In this document: piece after piece, positions 36,761 to 46,886 of the stretch
How the letters are laid out: each line of letters starts with the position of its first letter
Numbering within the stretch: the stretch's first letter is position 1
From: Clostridia bacterium
Lineage (GTDB): Bacteria > Bacillota > DSM-12270 > Thermacetogeniales > Thermacetogeniaceae
Length of the DNA: 57,266 bases
NCBI GenBank assembly: GCA_902812435.1
Contig: CADDZA010000002.1
Coordinates: forward strand, 1 to 57,266
Reading direction: 5' to 3'
The notes under the pieces: model-generated
The model's input: the letters and a program-made list of their open reading frames with translations, nothing else
What the model was told of the DNA's origin: nothing
Database searches by the model: none
Program-made: the position numbers and the translations under genes

Positions 36761-38305
36761 TCACCTCGATTCTTCACCCAGCCAGGTCTTCAACAACTGG
36801 GCAACCTCTTTCGGACTCTGTCGTACCAGATTCTGGATATGCTCAACCATCCGGGCCCTTTCTTTTTCCTCCGGCGATAATTCGGTCTCCTTCGTTGCCA
36901 GCACTTCATCAAGGGACATGGCGGGGCCGGCGATATAATCGATCTCCTCCTCCGCCCGGCGACGCCTCTTGAGGACAAACCACAGGGCCAGACCGAAGCT
37001 GATGATGACTGCGGCGGTCACCCCGAATTTAAGCAACTGTTCTCTGCGCCGGGCTGCTGCCATTTCTTTTGCCATTTGCTGAGACCAGGTCGTGTTAAAG
37101 GGCATGCTGGTTACCGTCAGGTTGTCCCCCCGGCTCTGGTTGATCCCCGCCGCTGCCGTGACCAGATTTTCAATTTCCCGTTGCTTCAGGAGATCCAGCT
37201 GGCCGTCAACCACCACGGCCACGGAAAGCTGCTTGACCTGCCCGGGCGCCACAATTCTGTGCTCGCTGTTTTTATCCACCTCGTAATTCGTAGTCTTTTC
37301 CGTCTTCTGGTACTGGCCGCCGGTTTGCGTGCCCGGCTGGGCATATGTCGGAATGTTGCTGGGCGTGCCGGCCACTCCCTGGGGATTAGCGTTTCCGCTG
37401 GAAATCTCCTCGGTTTGCTGCTGGCTCCTGATCTGCTTGTCCCCGTACACTTCATTATTTATCTCCACCTGGTCGAAATTAAGGGTGGCATTGGCTCGGA
37501 CGACCACCTTCCCCTGTCCGACAACCCTTTCCAGCATCGACTGGATGGACTTCTCCAGCTGCTTTTCGTATTCCTGCACCAACTGCATCTGGTTCGCCGT
37601 TAGCTTCGAAGTTTGTGAAGTCCCCTGGCCGCCCACACCCTCCGATAAAACATTTCCCTGCGTATCCACCACCGTGACGTTCTCCGGCTTAAGCCCCTCG
37701 ACCCCGGCGGCAACAATGCGCATGATACCTTCCACCTGTTGATCTTGCAGGCTGCGGCCGGGTTTCAGCTTGACGAGCACGGCAGCGGTGGCATCCTTCG
37801 TCTGATCGATGAAAAGAGACGGTTCGGGGGCTACGATATGCACCCGCACATCATCCACCGCATCAAGCCTGCGGATGGTTCTCTCCAACTCACCCTGCAG
37901 GGCTATTAAATACCTGGCCTTTCTCTCGCTTTCCGTCTCCCCGAAACGGGTCTGATTTAAGGTTTCAAAACCGACGCTGCCGCCTTTGGGAAGCCCCTGG
38001 TTTGCCAGTTCCAGGCGGAGCTCATATTTTTGCGATTCCGGGACGAGCACGGTGCTTCCGTCATCGCTCAAACGATAAGCGACCTTTTTCCCCTTCAACT
38101 GTTCGACAATCGCCGCAGCATCCTGCTGATCGAGGTTGGTATAGAGGGGCACAAATTTCGGCTTGCTGGCAATTATTATCAGGTACACCGTTACCAGCAA
38201 AATCAGCAGGACCCCACCGGCAAACAAGATACGTTGTTTCGAATCCAGCTTGTTCCAGCGCTCAAGCAGGGTCTCCCTACATTTAAGCAAGAATTCTTTT
38301 ACCAA
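36761..38305 (-). CDS. fliF: Flagellar MS-ring protein FliF
   Basis: FliF is the base plate of the flagellum. 514 residues: a first membrane helix (about 26-48), the ring-building motifs with YTNLDQQDAAAIVEQLKGKK and ETESERKARYLIALQGELER, a large loop, a second membrane helix (about 428-448), and a cytoplasmic tail ending with the FliG-binding EVAQLLKTWLGEE. Normal size for Firmicutes. It ends eight bases before the fliG start. Confidence 0.97.
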   Translation of the reverse strand: MVKEFLLKCRETLLERWNKLDSKQRILFAGGVLLILLVTVYLIIIASKPKFVPLYTNLDQQDAAAIVEQLKGKKVAYRLSDDGSTVLVPESQKYELRLELANQGLPKGGSVGFETLNQTRFGETESERKARYLIALQGELERTIRRLDAVDDVRVHIVAPEPSLFIDQTKDATAAVLVKLKPGRSLQDQQVEGIMRIVAAGVEGLKPENVTVVDTQGNVLSEGVGGQGTSQTSKLTANQMQLVQEYEKQLEKSIQSMLERVVGQGKVVVRANATLNFDQVEINNEVYGDKQIRSQQQTEEISSGNANPQGVAGTPSNIPTYAQPGTQTGGQYQKTEKTTNYEVDKNSEHRIVAPGQVKQLSVAVVVDGQLDLLKQREIENLVTAAAGINQSRGDNLTVTSMPFNTTWSQQMAKEMAAARRREQLLKFGVTAAVIISFGLALWFVLKRRRRAEEEIDYIAGPAMSLDEVLATKETELSPEEKERARMVEHIQNLVRQSPKEVAQLLKTWLGEESR

Positions 38306-38325
38306 TTCCGTCTAACCCCGGTCAC

Positions 38326-38640
38326 CTAAAGTTGGATGCGCATAATTTCCTGATATGCGTCAACCAGTTTGTTCTGAATCTGCGTGAGCAGCTGTAAGGC
38401 CAGCGATGCCTTTTCCGTGGCTATGATTATTTCATGGAAACTGCCTGCGTTGCCCAGAGTCATCTCCCTGATCTTTTGTTCGGCCTCTTGCTGGAGATTG
38501 TTCACGTCCCTGATGGCTTGTGTCAAAAAATCCTTGAACGGTATTTCCGCTCCTTTCTGCTTCTCCGGCCGGGCAACTTCATTCCCTCCGGGGAACCTCA
38601 GCGGCGTAAGCAATGTTCCGGCTAAAATGTCCACCGTCAC
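38326..38640 (-). CDS. fliE: Flagellar hook-basal body protein FliE
   Basis: FliE joins the MS ring to the rod. 104 residues, entirely helical, with IPFKDFLTQAIRDVNNLQQE and the C-terminal ATEKASLALQLLTQIQNKLV followed by YQEIMRIQL, the family end. It lies between flgC and fliF. Confidence 0.96.
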   Translation of the reverse strand: MTVDILAGTLLTPLRFPGGNEVARPEKQKGAEIPFKDFLTQAIRDVNNLQQEAEQKIREMTLGNAGSFHEIIIATEKASLALQLLTQIQNKLVDAYQEIMRIQL

Positions 38641-38665
38641 AACCCCCCTTCAAAGTTTCCGTCTT

Positions 38666-39115
38666 CTATCCCCGCCCGATATCCAGCGCCCGGGTGCACA
38701 TCTCCTTTGAGGCGTTCAATGCAGTAACATTGGCGTCGTAGGCCCTGCTGGCGCTGATCAGATCCACCATTTCCTGCAACACATTAACATTGGGCATCAG
38801 GACATAACCCTGTGGGTTTGCATCCGGGTGATCAGGATTGTAAACAAGCGGAAAAGGACTCTGGTCCTCCACGATTTCCTTGACCCTGACACCTCCCCAG
38901 CTGTTTGCGACACCCCTCATAACCGCACCAAAGTCGGCATTGTTTGCCTCAAAAACAACCCGCTTGCACCGGTAAGGAATGGGACGCCCATTCTGATCAA
39001 CCTGGCCGGATCTGGTCGTTTCCGCATTTGCAATATTGTTCGCAATTACATCCAGCCGCAGGCGCTGAGCGGTCAGACCGCTCCCACTGATTTCAATCCC
39101 GGTAAAAAGACCCAC
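38666..39115 (-). CDS. flgC: Flagellar proximal rod protein FlgC
   Basis: FlgC forms part of the proximal rod. 149 residues. The N-terminal motif GIEISGSGLTAQRLRLDVIA and NNIANAETTR, and the C-terminal NVLQEMVDLISASRAYDANV, are characteristic of the family. It lies three bases after flgB. Confidence 0.97.
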   Translation of the reverse strand: MGLFTGIEISGSGLTAQRLRLDVIANNIANAETTRSGQVDQNGRPIPYRCKRVVFEANNADFGAVMRGVANSWGGVRVKEIVEDQSPFPLVYNPDHPDANPQGYVLMPNVNVLQEMVDLISASRAYDANVTALNASKEMCTRALDIGRG

Positions 39116-39118
39116 CGT

Positions 39119-39517
39119 TTAACGCCTCCCCTCGGTGATTGCCGTGCGCAGCATTCCCAGTTGATCGGATACCAACCTGGTCAGTAGATTGTATTGCAAA
39201 ACGGTTGCCGCCTGGATTGCCATTTCATACTCCAAGTCGACGTTGTTACCGTCATTTCTCATGCTTGTTTTTTCAGGTTGGACCAAAGCCGGCTTCATCA
39301 TTTCTGTTGTTTTTACATTAATATGACGTGGATTTGTCTGAGCCAGAGAAATGTTAGAACTTTCTTTCAATTTCTGAGTAAAGATAACATCCCATCTTTT
39401 GTATTGGGGAGTGTCGACATTTGCAATATTATTGGCAATAACCTGCTGGCGCAGCCAGTTGGCGTTCAACATACCCTGGAGAACAGGGAGGATTGGTTCA
39501 CCCAGTTGCTCCCACAT
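39119..39517 (-). CDS. flgB: Flagellar proximal rod protein FlgB
   Basis: FlgB is the first rod protein and the first gene of the fla/che operon here. About 132 residues from the ATG at 39517; a longer frame goes to 39538. The rod motif LRQQVIANNIANVDTPQYKR is present, and the C-terminus has EYEMAIQAATVLQYNLLTRL. The leader from the proposed promoter is about 40 bases. Confidence 0.96.
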   Translation of the reverse strand: MWEQLGEPILPVLQGMLNANWLRQQVIANNIANVDTPQYKRWDVIFTQKLKESSNISLAQTNPRHINVKTTEMMKPALVQPEKTSMRNDGNNVDLEYEMAIQAATVLQYNLLTRLVSDQLGMLRTAITEGRR

Positions 39518-39563
39518 TTTCCGTGCACCCGCTTTCAAAACATTTATTTAATAATCACTCCAT

Positions 39564-39572
39564 ATTATATCA
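39564..39572 (-). promoter_or_regulatory. Extended -10 promoter for the fla/che operon
   Basis: On the minus strand TGATATAAT gives an exact TATAAT preceded by the TG of an extended -10 box. The -35 region 17 bases upstream (around GGACCT) is poor, as expected for an extended -10 promoter. It lies about 47 bases upstream of flgB and downstream of the codY terminator. B. subtilis fla/che is also read from a sigma-A type promoter in this position. Confidence 0.65.
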
Positions 39573-39617
39573 AACCCAGTAATTCTAGGTCCCCCTATGA
39601 AATTCCTTCTAATTTCG

Positions 39618-39675
39618 ACAAAAAAGAGAAGCGACTGGCAGAATTTTCTCCAGTAATATTTGCCATCGCTTCTCG
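39618..39675 (-). terminator. Strong terminator after codY
   Basis: On the minus strand GAGAAGCGA pairs with TCGCTTCTC, an inner TGGCA pairs with TGCCA, and the stem is followed by TTTTTTG. It ends the dprA-topA-...-codY transcription unit and separates it from the fla/che operon. Confidence 0.9.
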
Positions 39676-39729
39676 ATGCTCTTTAAAAAACTAATATAAA
39701 AGTCATATACAAAGTCCTATACCCTTGTT

Positions 39730-40524
39730 TTAACGGATCTTTTTGTTCCACCGCACTTTTTTCAATTCATCAAGCAGGTTGTCATTCAGGATCCGGATAA
39801 AAGTCCCTTTCATCCCAAGGGACTTTGCCTCGATAACACCTGCACTTTCCAATTTACGCAAGGCATTGACAATTACAGAACGTGTGATTCCTACTCTGTC
39901 CGCTATCCGGCTTGCCACCAGCAAACCTTCCGAGCCGCCTAATTCAGAGAAAATATGTCCTGCCGCTTCCATCTCAGAGAATGAAAGTGTTCCGAGCGCA
40001 ATCTGGACTGCGGCCTTTTTTTTCGTATCTGACTCAACCCGCTCATTTTTAATGCGCAGAATCTCAATTCCCACCACAATTGCTCCGTGTTCCGCGAGCA
40101 CCAAATCACCTGCTCCCAGGTCGGCCCCGGCTTTGGTCAATATCATGCTTCCCAGACGATCACCGCCACCGTAGATGGGAATAATCGTTTTTCTCTTGTC
40201 AACTATCTGGCATTTTTCGTTAGCGTTAAAAATGCAGTAGTCGGCATTCTGCCTGATATTCTCCTGTGTTTCTGTAACCATTAACAACTGCTGATTGTAA
40301 CTCTCAGGGAAACATTCACTGTGTAAAAGAATGTCCGACATGATTGGACAGGTGAACCCTTCAACAAAATGATACCCGAGTATCTTTCCCCGTCGTCCCA
40401 CGAGATATATGTTAGCTCCGATATTTTCACTCAAAACCTGAGCCATTAATTTATAATCAATGCCCCCCTGAGCATTTTGCATCAACTTGTTAATGGTACG
40501 GGTCTTTTCCAGCAGGGCCTCCAT
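39730..40524 (-). CDS. codY: GTP- and branched-chain-amino-acid-sensing global repressor CodY
   Basis: CodY represses stationary-phase and nutrient-scavenging genes when GTP and branched-chain amino acids are abundant. About 264 residues from the ATG at 40524, after a run of G. The N-terminal GAF ligand domain includes LLEKTRTINKLMQNAQGGID and YLVGRRGKILGYHF, and the C-terminal winged helix contains ASRIADRVGITRSVIVNALR and SLGMKGTFIRILN. In B. subtilis CodY represses the adjacent fla/che operon. Whether it does so here is inference; I see no clear CodY box at flgB. Confidence 0.98.
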   Translation of the reverse strand: MEALLEKTRTINKLMQNAQGGIDYKLMAQVLSENIGANIYLVGRRGKILGYHFVEGFTCPIMSDILLHSECFPESYNQQLLMVTETQENIRQNADYCIFNANEKCQIVDKRKTIIPIYGGGDRLGSMILTKAGADLGAGDLVLAEHGAIVVGIEILRIKNERVESDTKKKAAVQIALGTLSFSEMEAAGHIFSELGGSEGLLVASRIADRVGITRSVIVNALRKLESAGVIEAKSLGMKGTFIRILNDNLLDELKKVRWNKKIR

Positions 40525-40541
40525 CTCGCATCCCCCCATTA

Positions 40542-41939
40542 CTAAAGAATATACCTGCTTAAGTCCTCGTCCCTAACAATATCATTTAGCCGCAAGGATA
40601 CATACTCCTTATCAATTATGATTTTTTTCTGGGAGATTTCCGGTGCGTGAAAGGATATATCCTCAACAACCTTTTCCATTACGGTGTGCAGGCGGCGTGC
40701 CCCAATATTTTCAGTACGTGCATTCACGAGATAGGCAATTTCCGCGAGCTCCGCAAGAGCGTCCGGTGTAAATTCAACTTCAAGCCCTTCAGTACGTAAC
40801 AGTTCAGTATACTGCTTTATTAAGGAATTATCAGGCTCGGTTAAAATCCTCAAAAAATCATCTTTGCTCAAAGGCTCCAGTTCTACTCTGATTGGGAAAC
40901 GCCCTTGCAGTTCCGGAATCAAATCAGATGGTTTTGCGAAATGAAAGGCTCCTGCTGCAATAAACAGAATGTAATCTGTTTTTACCGGCCCATACTTCGT
41001 AATCACTGTCGATCCTTCTATGATGGGTAGGAAGTCGCGTTGTACACCGCCGCGCGAGACGTCGGGACCGCAGCTATTTTCTCTCGTTGCTATCTTATCA
41101 ATCTCGTCAAGGAAGATGATCCCGCTTTGTTCAGCACGTTCAATGGCCTCAGAGATCACTTCATCCATATCTATCAACTTTTGAGCCTCTTCTTGAGCCA
41201 GGATGCGCCGCGCCTCGCTGATTTTGACCCGCCGCTTTTTTTTTCTTCTGGGCAAAATATTCCCCAATATATCCTGGAGGTTAAGTCCCATCTCCTCCAT
41301 CCCGCTAAGGGAGAAAATCTCAAGCATCTGAGGGTTTTTTTCCTCGACCTCGATTTCAACGTAAGCATCTTCTAGTTCCCGGTTTTTCAGCTTTTCTGCA
41401 AGGACCTGGCGCTGTTGAATTTTTTCGCTCATTTCATTGTCGTGTTCTATTGGAGCTGGCAGGCTGACCCCCATCTCTTCAAATAATAAATCAAAAGGTG
41501 TTTTCTGGGATTTCTTGCGACGGGATGTGGGATAGAGAAGATCCAGTATGCGCTCTTCCGCCAGCTTCGCTGCCTTTTCAGCAACCGAAGAAATCTTTTC
41601 GTTTTTTACCATCCTGATTGAAACTTCCACCAAATCCCGCACGACCGATTCCACATCGCGCCCCACATACCCTACTTCTGTAAATTTAGTAGCCTCTACT
41701 TTTATAAACGGGGCGTTCACGAGTTTGGCCAGCCGCCTGGCGATCTCTGTTTTTCCTACACCTGTGGGGCCAATCATAATAATATTTTTCGGTACAATCT
41801 CATCCTTCAATTCAGGCGGCAAAAGACGCCTCCTGTACCTATTTCTTAAGGCAATTGCCACTGCTTTTTTGGCCGCTTGCTGGCCGACAATATAACGATC
41901 CAACTCGGCAACAATCTGCTGTGGTGTTAATTCTTCCAT
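40542..41939 (-). CDS. hslU: HslU (ClpY) ATPase subunit of the HslUV protease
   Basis: HslU unfolds substrates for HslV. 465 residues with Walker A GPTGVGKT at 57-64, the pore loop [11 protein letters not shown], Walker [12 protein letters not shown] and sensor motifs [20 protein letters not shown]. The intermediate I domain (about 110-240) is present and rich in K and E. The stop is 18 bases before the preferred codY start. Confidence 0.98.
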   Translation of the reverse strand: MEELTPQQIVAELDRYIVGQQAAKKAVAIALRNRYRRRLLPPELKDEIVPKNIIMIGPTGVGKTEIARRLAKLVNAPFIKVEATKFTEVGYVGRDVESVVRDLVEVSIRMVKNEKISSVAEKAAKLAEERILDLLYPTSRRKKSQKTPFDLLFEEMGVSLPAPIEHDNEMSEKIQQRQVLAEKLKNRELEDAYVEIEVEEKNPQMLEIFSLSGMEEMGLNLQDILGNILPRRKKKRRVKISEARRILAQEEAQKLIDMDEVISEAIERAEQSGIIFLDEIDKIATRENSCGPDVSRGGVQRDFLPIIEGSTVITKYGPVKTDYILFIAAGAFHFAKPSDLIPELQGRFPIRVELEPLSKDDFLRILTEPDNSLIKQYTELLRTEGLEVEFTPDALAELAEIAYLVNARTENIGARRLHTVMEKVVEDISFHAPEISQKKIIIDKEYVSLRLNDIVRDEDLSRYIL

Positions 41940-41950
41940 GTTTCTCTCCC

Positions 41951-42481
41951 TTATAATTTTTCTACTGTAATAAAGTTATTTGTATAAACACAGATTGATG
42001 CTGCAATTTCTAAAGCTGACTGTACTATTTGTGCTGCTTCGAGTGACGTGTGCCGGGTCAAGGCCCGCGCCGCCGCTAGAGCATATGGCCCTCCGGATCC
42101 CACAGCCGCGATACCATCATCGGGTTCAATGACTTCACCGCTTCCGGATATGATCAAAAGATGCTCTTTGTCCATTGCAATGAGCAGGGCCTCCAGGCGC
42201 CGCAAATAGCGGTCAAGACGCCAGTCGCGGGCCAACTCCACCGCCGCCCGCAAGAGGTTGCCCCGGTATTCTTCAAGCTTACGTTCAAATTTGTCAAAAA
42301 GTGTAAGAGAGTCTGCCACAGAACCTGCAAACCCCGCCAATACCTGGTTGTTATATAATCTTCGCACTTTACACGCATGTTCCTTCATAATTGTATTGTT
42401 ACCAAATGTTACCTGGCCATCTCCACCCAACGCAGCCTGCCCCTTGCATCTAACTCCAATGATTGTTGTTCCCGTAAACAA
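41951..42481 (-). CDS. hslV: HslV (ClpQ) proteasome-like peptidase subunit
   Basis: HslV is the two-ring peptidase of HslUV. The preferred start is the TTG at 42481, eight bases after AAGGGAG, giving 176 residues beginning [20 protein letters not shown]; the longer frame to 42541 overlaps xerC. The catalytic N-terminal threonine is the first of the TT pair after processing of the short leader. The [10 protein letters not shown] and [14 protein letters not shown] motifs are clear. The order xerC-hslV-hslU-codY equals codV-clpQ-clpY-codY of Bacillus, where ClpQ instead uses serine. Confidence 0.96.
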   Translation of the reverse strand: MFTGTTIIGVRCKGQAALGGDGQVTFGNNTIMKEHACKVRRLYNNQVLAGFAGSVADSLTLFDKFERKLEEYRGNLLRAAVELARDWRLDRYLRRLEALLIAMDKEHLLIISGSGEVIEPDDGIAAVGSGGPYALAAARALTRHTSLEAAQIVQSALEIAASICVYTNNFITVEKL

Positions 42482-42497
42482 CGCAAAGACTCCCTTC

Positions 42498-43424
42498 TTA
42501 ATCTTTCTTTGAGGTTTTCGCCCTTGGATGTGCTTTATCATAAATTATTTTAATCTTTTCAACGGAAACGTGAGTATAGATCTGGGTGCTGGACATTCTG
42601 GCATGACCTAAAAGTTCCTGAACAGACCGCAGGTCTGCCCCACCATCCAAAAGGTGGGTGGCAAAGGTATGGCGCAAGGCGTGTGGTGATAGATTCCTGG
42701 TGGGAGCGATTTCTTTCAAATACTTTGTGACAATTCCATAAACGCCCCGTGTAGTCAATCGCTGCCCTCTCCAGTTAACAAAAAACGGTTCATTTATATC
42801 AGGCTTCGGCCTGCCCGTGATAAGGGGCCTTGCCTTGACGTAATAAAGGTTTAAGGCCTCCGCCGCCCGTTTGCCGAAAGGCACCATCCTCTCTTTTTTA
42901 CCCTTTCCTTTGACCAAGAGACACCGTAAGGAAAAGTCAAGATCGCCGATATTAATTTGGACGATTTCTCCGATTCTCAAGCCCGAACTATAAAATAATT
43001 CTAACATGGCCATGTCTCGTATGCCTAACAAATCATTTCGATCCTGTGTTTTCAAAAGTGTATTTACTTCGTGAGGATAAAGAAACTGTGGCAAGCGTCT
43101 CGAACCCTTGGGTGTACGAACCAGTGTCAAAGGATTTGTTTTTACCGCTTTCAATTGGTAAAGATACCTGAAAAAAGCGCGCAAACAGACCAGATGCCTG
43201 GCAATTGTGCTTCGGGCGTAACCTGAGGAGTACAGTTGAGAGAGGTATTCACGCAAATGCTTTGTTTCTATTTGATTGAGATCAAAGATTTGTGTGGATG
43301 ATTTTAAGAATGTGAAAAAGTGGTCCAGATCGGCAGAGTAGTTGATTATAGATTTTTCGCTCAGGTTTTTCTGATTCTTTAGATAATTAATAAAAAGTTG
43401 ACGATATTCCTCTATTTTTTCCAT
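42498..43424 (-). CDS. xerC: Tyrosine recombinase XerC (CodV-like)
   Basis: XerC resolves chromosome dimers at dif with XerD. About 308 residues from the ATG at 43424 preceded by AGAGGATC. An N-terminal SAM-like DNA-binding domain is followed by the catalytic domain. Catalytic residues are the arginine in SGLRIGEI, the lysine in the [12 protein letters not shown] hairpin, the H-x-x-R in [15 protein letters not shown], the H in [11 protein letters not shown] and the tyrosine in IYTHV. Located as codV in B. subtilis. Confidence 0.95.
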   Translation of the reverse strand: MEKIEEYRQLFINYLKNQKNLSEKSIINYSADLDHFFTFLKSSTQIFDLNQIETKHLREYLSQLYSSGYARSTIARHLVCLRAFFRYLYQLKAVKTNPLTLVRTPKGSRRLPQFLYPHEVNTLLKTQDRNDLLGIRDMAMLELFYSSGLRIGEIVQINIGDLDFSLRCLLVKGKGKKERMVPFGKRAAEALNLYYVKARPLITGRPKPDINEPFFVNWRGQRLTTRGVYGIVTKYLKEIAPTRNLSPHALRHTFATHLLDGGADLRSVQELLGHARMSSTQIYTHVSVEKIKIIYDKAHPRAKTSKKD

Positions 43425-43458
43425 TTTGATCCTCTGATAGAATGCTAGCACACAATGA

Positions 43459-44784
43459 CTATTTCGGCAAGTTACTGTTATCTAAATTTTCAAGAAATTT
43501 AGACCAGCTCTTGAGGGCGTTATCGGCTAGGACTTTGGTCTTATTGCGACGGGAGGTACGATATGATGGCTCGGGGAAAAGGCCAAAATTTATATTCATG
43601 GGCTGGAAATTTAAACTTGGCGATGTTGCAACATACCAACAAAGGGCGCCATGTGCTGTTTCCGGTGGTGGCGTCAATAGTTGTTTGTTTTGGACATAGC
43701 GTGCACTGTTGATACCGGCGATGAATCCACTTGCCGCGGATTCCACATATCCCTCAACACCGGTAAACTGCCCTGCACAGAAGATACCTGGGTCTGAACG
43801 CATTTGCAAGGTTGGAAGTAAAACCTTGGGCCCGTTGATAAAGGTGTTTTTATGCATTACCCCGAAGCGAACAAATTCTGCGTTTTCCAAACCCGGTATC
43901 ATGCGAAAGACACGCTTTTGCTCCCCCCATTTCAACTGGGTTTGGAAACCGACCATGTTGTATATGGTGCCGGCCCGGTTATCCTGCCGCAATTGGACTA
44001 CTGCATAGGGTTCTTTACCTGTACGGGGATCTATCAGGCCTACAGGTTTAAGGGGGCCATAGCGCATGGTATCAGGGCCCCTTCTCGCCATAACTTCAAT
44101 GGGCAAACACCCCTCGAAGAAAATGTTCTTCTCAAAGGCATGCGGCTCGTGGACATCCGCGGTGACCAGAGCCTGCCAGAATCGCCGGTACTGCTCCTTA
44201 TCCATCGGAGCATTAAGGTACGCAGGTTCTCCTTTCCCGTAGCGGGAGCCCGCAAACAATTTCTCCATGTTAAGTGATTCTCTAGTTACCAGGGGTGCCG
44301 CCGCATCATAAAATGAGAGATATTCCTCACCCGTAAGGGAGGCGATACTCCGAGCCAGGGCTGGGGAAGTAAGTGGGCCGGTTGCAATAACCAGGGGTCT
44401 CTCTTCAGGTAGTTCCCTCACCTCTTTCCTGATCAATGTTATTCGCGGGTTATTAGTGATAGCCTCTGTCACTGCCTCCGCAAATGCAGTCCTGTCCACG
44501 GCAAGAGCACCACCAGCAGGTACTGCCGTCTTAGCTGCACATTCGATGATCAAAGAATGTGCCATTCGCATTTCTTCTTTCAGCAATCCCACGGCGTTCT
44601 GCAGGGATTGGGCGCGCAGGGAATTGCTGCAGACAAGTTCCGCAAGCAGGTCGGTGTGATGAGCGGGGGTTTGCTTCACAGGTCGCATTTCGTATAGTAT
44701 TACTTCAACACCGAGCCGGCTTGCCTGCCAGGCAGCTTCGGAACCGGCCAAACCCCCACCGATAACGATAACTGATGCCATCAT
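43459..44784 (-). CDS. trmFO: Folate-dependent tRNA (uracil-54-C5)-methyltransferase TrmFO
   Basis: TrmFO makes ribothymidine-54 in tRNA using methylenetetrahydrofolate and FADH2. About 441 residues. The FAD Rossmann motif VIVIGGGLAGSEAAWQASRL is at the N-terminus, followed by LYEMRPVKQTPAHHTDLLAE and LVCSNSLRAQSLQNAVGLLK. The C-terminal part includes FCAGQFTGVEGYVESAASGF. The start is one of two adjacent ATG codons after GAGGTG, right behind the topA stop. The earlier frame to 44820 overlaps topA. Confidence 0.97.
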   Translation of the reverse strand: MMASVIVIGGGLAGSEAAWQASRLGVEVILYEMRPVKQTPAHHTDLLAELVCSNSLRAQSLQNAVGLLKEEMRMAHSLIIECAAKTAVPAGGALAVDRTAFAEAVTEAITNNPRITLIRKEVRELPEERPLVIATGPLTSPALARSIASLTGEEYLSFYDAAAPLVTRESLNMEKLFAGSRYGKGEPAYLNAPMDKEQYRRFWQALVTADVHEPHAFEKNIFFEGCLPIEVMARRGPDTMRYGPLKPVGLIDPRTGKEPYAVVQLRQDNRAGTIYNMVGFQTQLKWGEQKRVFRMIPGLENAEFVRFGVMHKNTFINGPKVLLPTLQMRSDPGIFCAGQFTGVEGYVESAASGFIAGINSARYVQNKQLLTPPPETAHGALCWYVATSPSLNFQPMNINFGLFPEPSYRTSRRNKTKVLADNALKSWSKFLENLDNSNLPK

Positions 44785-44785
44785 T

Positions 44786-46858
44786 TCACCTCGGCTGTCC
44801 GGGCAAATTGTTTTCGTCATATGTTTTGCTGCAGATGGGGCATGTAAGCTTCTTTTTCACACGCCCGTGATAAGTCAGAAAATGACCGCATTCTGGGCAT
44901 AAGTGCTGTGACGGTTCATTCCATGATGTAAAATCGCATTCGGGGTAGTTGATACAACCATAAAATTTTTTGCCACGGCGCGTCTTGCGTACCACTATTT
45001 TCCCACCACAGCGAGGGCATGGGATTCCCGTATTCTCGTAATATGGTTGCGTATAACGGCATTCGGGGAATCCCGGGCAAGCAAGGAATTTACCGTATTT
45101 CCCCTGTTTTATCGCCAGGTTACGTCCGCAATTGGGGCATTTCTCCTCACTCAGTTCTTCCTCCACTTCGATCACACCGATCTCGGTTTCGGCGTGTTCA
45201 AGGTCCTGCTTGAACGGCCGGTAAAATTCCGCGACAACCTCTTGCCAGGGGGTTTGCCCCTCTTCGATCTGATCGAGCTTTTCCTCCATCCCGGCTGTAA
45301 ACTCGGTATCGATTATTTTCGGGAAGTATTCTTTCAACAGGTCAACAACGATACAACCCAATTCCGTCGGGTAGAGATACTTGTCTTCCTTCACGACATA
45401 GCCGCGGCTTTGAATAGTGGCGATAATCGGGGCATATGTGCTCGGCCGGCCGATGCCGTTTTCTTCGAGCGTTTTAACCAAACTGGCCTCGGTATAACGC
45501 GGAGGCGGCTGGGTGAAATGCTGCTTGGGCAGCAATTCCTGAAGAATAAGTTTTTCTCCCTCAACGAGAGCAGGTAAAGTCGACTCCTCTTCATCAGTTT
45601 CCGTATAAACTTTCATGAAACCGGGAAAGCGAACGACAGAACCGGTGGCCCGGAAAAGATATGAACCAGCCTCTATGTCCACCGTAGTAGCCTCAAAAAC
45701 TGCGGGACTCATCTGGCTGGCAATAAAACGGTCCCATATGAGCTTATATAATCTGTACTGATCACGGGTAAGCAAAGACTTGACTTTCTCGGGAACCCTT
45801 TCGGTCACTGTTGGACGAATAGCCTCATGTGCCTCCTGGGCCCTGCGCCCTGTTTTGTATTGTGGAGCCTTTTCAGGGACATATTCGGAACCAAAGGTGT
45901 TCTTAATATATTCCCGAGCAGAGTTTTGCGCATCTTCAGAGAGCCTTGTGGAATCGGTTCGCATATATGTGATCAAACCGACAATCCCTTCTTCGCCCAA
46001 ATCAAGACCCTCATACAACTGCTGGGCAATCAGCATCGTCTTTTTCACAGGAAAATTAAGTTTCCGGCTGGCCTCTTGCTGCAGCGTGCTGGTGGTGAAT
46101 GGCGGCAAGGGATTTCGCTTCCGGTCGCGTTTATTTATCTTAACTACGATAAAGTCAACTGTTTTTAGCTCCTCAATTATTCTCTTAACATCTTCCTCTT
46201 TTGCGAGGTTGACCTTCTGCTCCCCTTTACGAAACAGGTTAGCCTCAAATAGGCTTTCCTGCGCCTTTAAACGAGCGGTGAGTGTCCAATATTCTTCCGG
46301 TTTGAAATTTTTGATTTCATCTTCCCGGTCGCAAATCAAACGGACGGCAACCGATTGGACACGACCTGCGCTTAAACCCCTTCTGATTTTCCGCCAAAGC
46401 AAAGGGCTCAAATTATAACCCACCAGCCGGTCAAGAACGCGCCTGGCCTGCTGGGCGTCAACCCGGTTTAAATTGATCAGGTGCGGCCGTCTCACCGCCT
46501 CTTCTAGTGCTTTTTTGGTGATCTCATGGAACTCAATCCGGCATGGTGTATCCGGCGGTATGTCCAGAATATTGCCCAGGTGCCATGCAATGGCTTCTCC
46601 TTCACGATCGGGGTCGGGACCCAGCAGTACTCGATCCGCCTTTTTCGCGGATTCCTTTAAATCCTTGATCAGCTCGCCCTTTCCTCGAATAGTAATATAC
46701 TTAGGTTGAAAGGATCCTTCTATGTCAACACCGATCTGGCTTTTAGGAAGGTCACGGACATGTCCCAAGGAAGCCTTGACAAGATATTTTCTTCCTAACA
46801 GTTTAGAGATAGCACGTGCCTTTGCAGGGGATTCCACAATTACAAGGACCTTGGCCAT
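44786..46858 (-). CDS. topA: DNA topoisomerase I
   Basis: TopA relaxes negative supercoils. 690 residues. The Toprim domain begins VLVIVESPAKARAISKLLG with DPDRE at 82-86, the active tyrosine is Y298 in GLITYMRTDSTR, and the C-terminal part has three zinc-finger type repeats: CPNCGRN...CPGFPEC, CPRCGGK...CINYPEC and CPECGHF...CPIC. It follows dprA by 28 bases. Confidence 0.98.
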   Translation of the reverse strand: MAKVLVIVESPAKARAISKLLGRKYLVKASLGHVRDLPKSQIGVDIEGSFQPKYITIRGKGELIKDLKESAKKADRVLLGPDPDREGEAIAWHLGNILDIPPDTPCRIEFHEITKKALEEAVRRPHLINLNRVDAQQARRVLDRLVGYNLSPLLWRKIRRGLSAGRVQSVAVRLICDREDEIKNFKPEEYWTLTARLKAQESLFEANLFRKGEQKVNLAKEEDVKRIIEELKTVDFIVVKINKRDRKRNPLPPFTTSTLQQEASRKLNFPVKKTMLIAQQLYEGLDLGEEGIVGLITYMRTDSTRLSEDAQNSAREYIKNTFGSEYVPEKAPQYKTGRRAQEAHEAIRPTVTERVPEKVKSLLTRDQYRLYKLIWDRFIASQMSPAVFEATTVDIEAGSYLFRATGSVVRFPGFMKVYTETDEEESTLPALVEGEKLILQELLPKQHFTQPPPRYTEASLVKTLEENGIGRPSTYAPIIATIQSRGYVVKEDKYLYPTELGCIVVDLLKEYFPKIIDTEFTAGMEEKLDQIEEGQTPWQEVVAEFYRPFKQDLEHAETEIGVIEVEEELSEEKCPNCGRNLAIKQGKYGKFLACPGFPECRYTQPYYENTGIPCPRCGGKIVVRKTRRGKKFYGCINYPECDFTSWNEPSQHLCPECGHFLTYHGRVKKKLTCPICSKTYDENNLPGQPR

Positions 46859-46886
46859 TTATTTCACCCTTTTTAAGGAATATCGC

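Noticed and set aside
39600-39660. AATTTTC and AATTTC stretches near flgB as CodY boxes
   Set aside because: Only half-sites of the AATTTTCWGAAAATT box are present, and one is inside the codY terminator loop.
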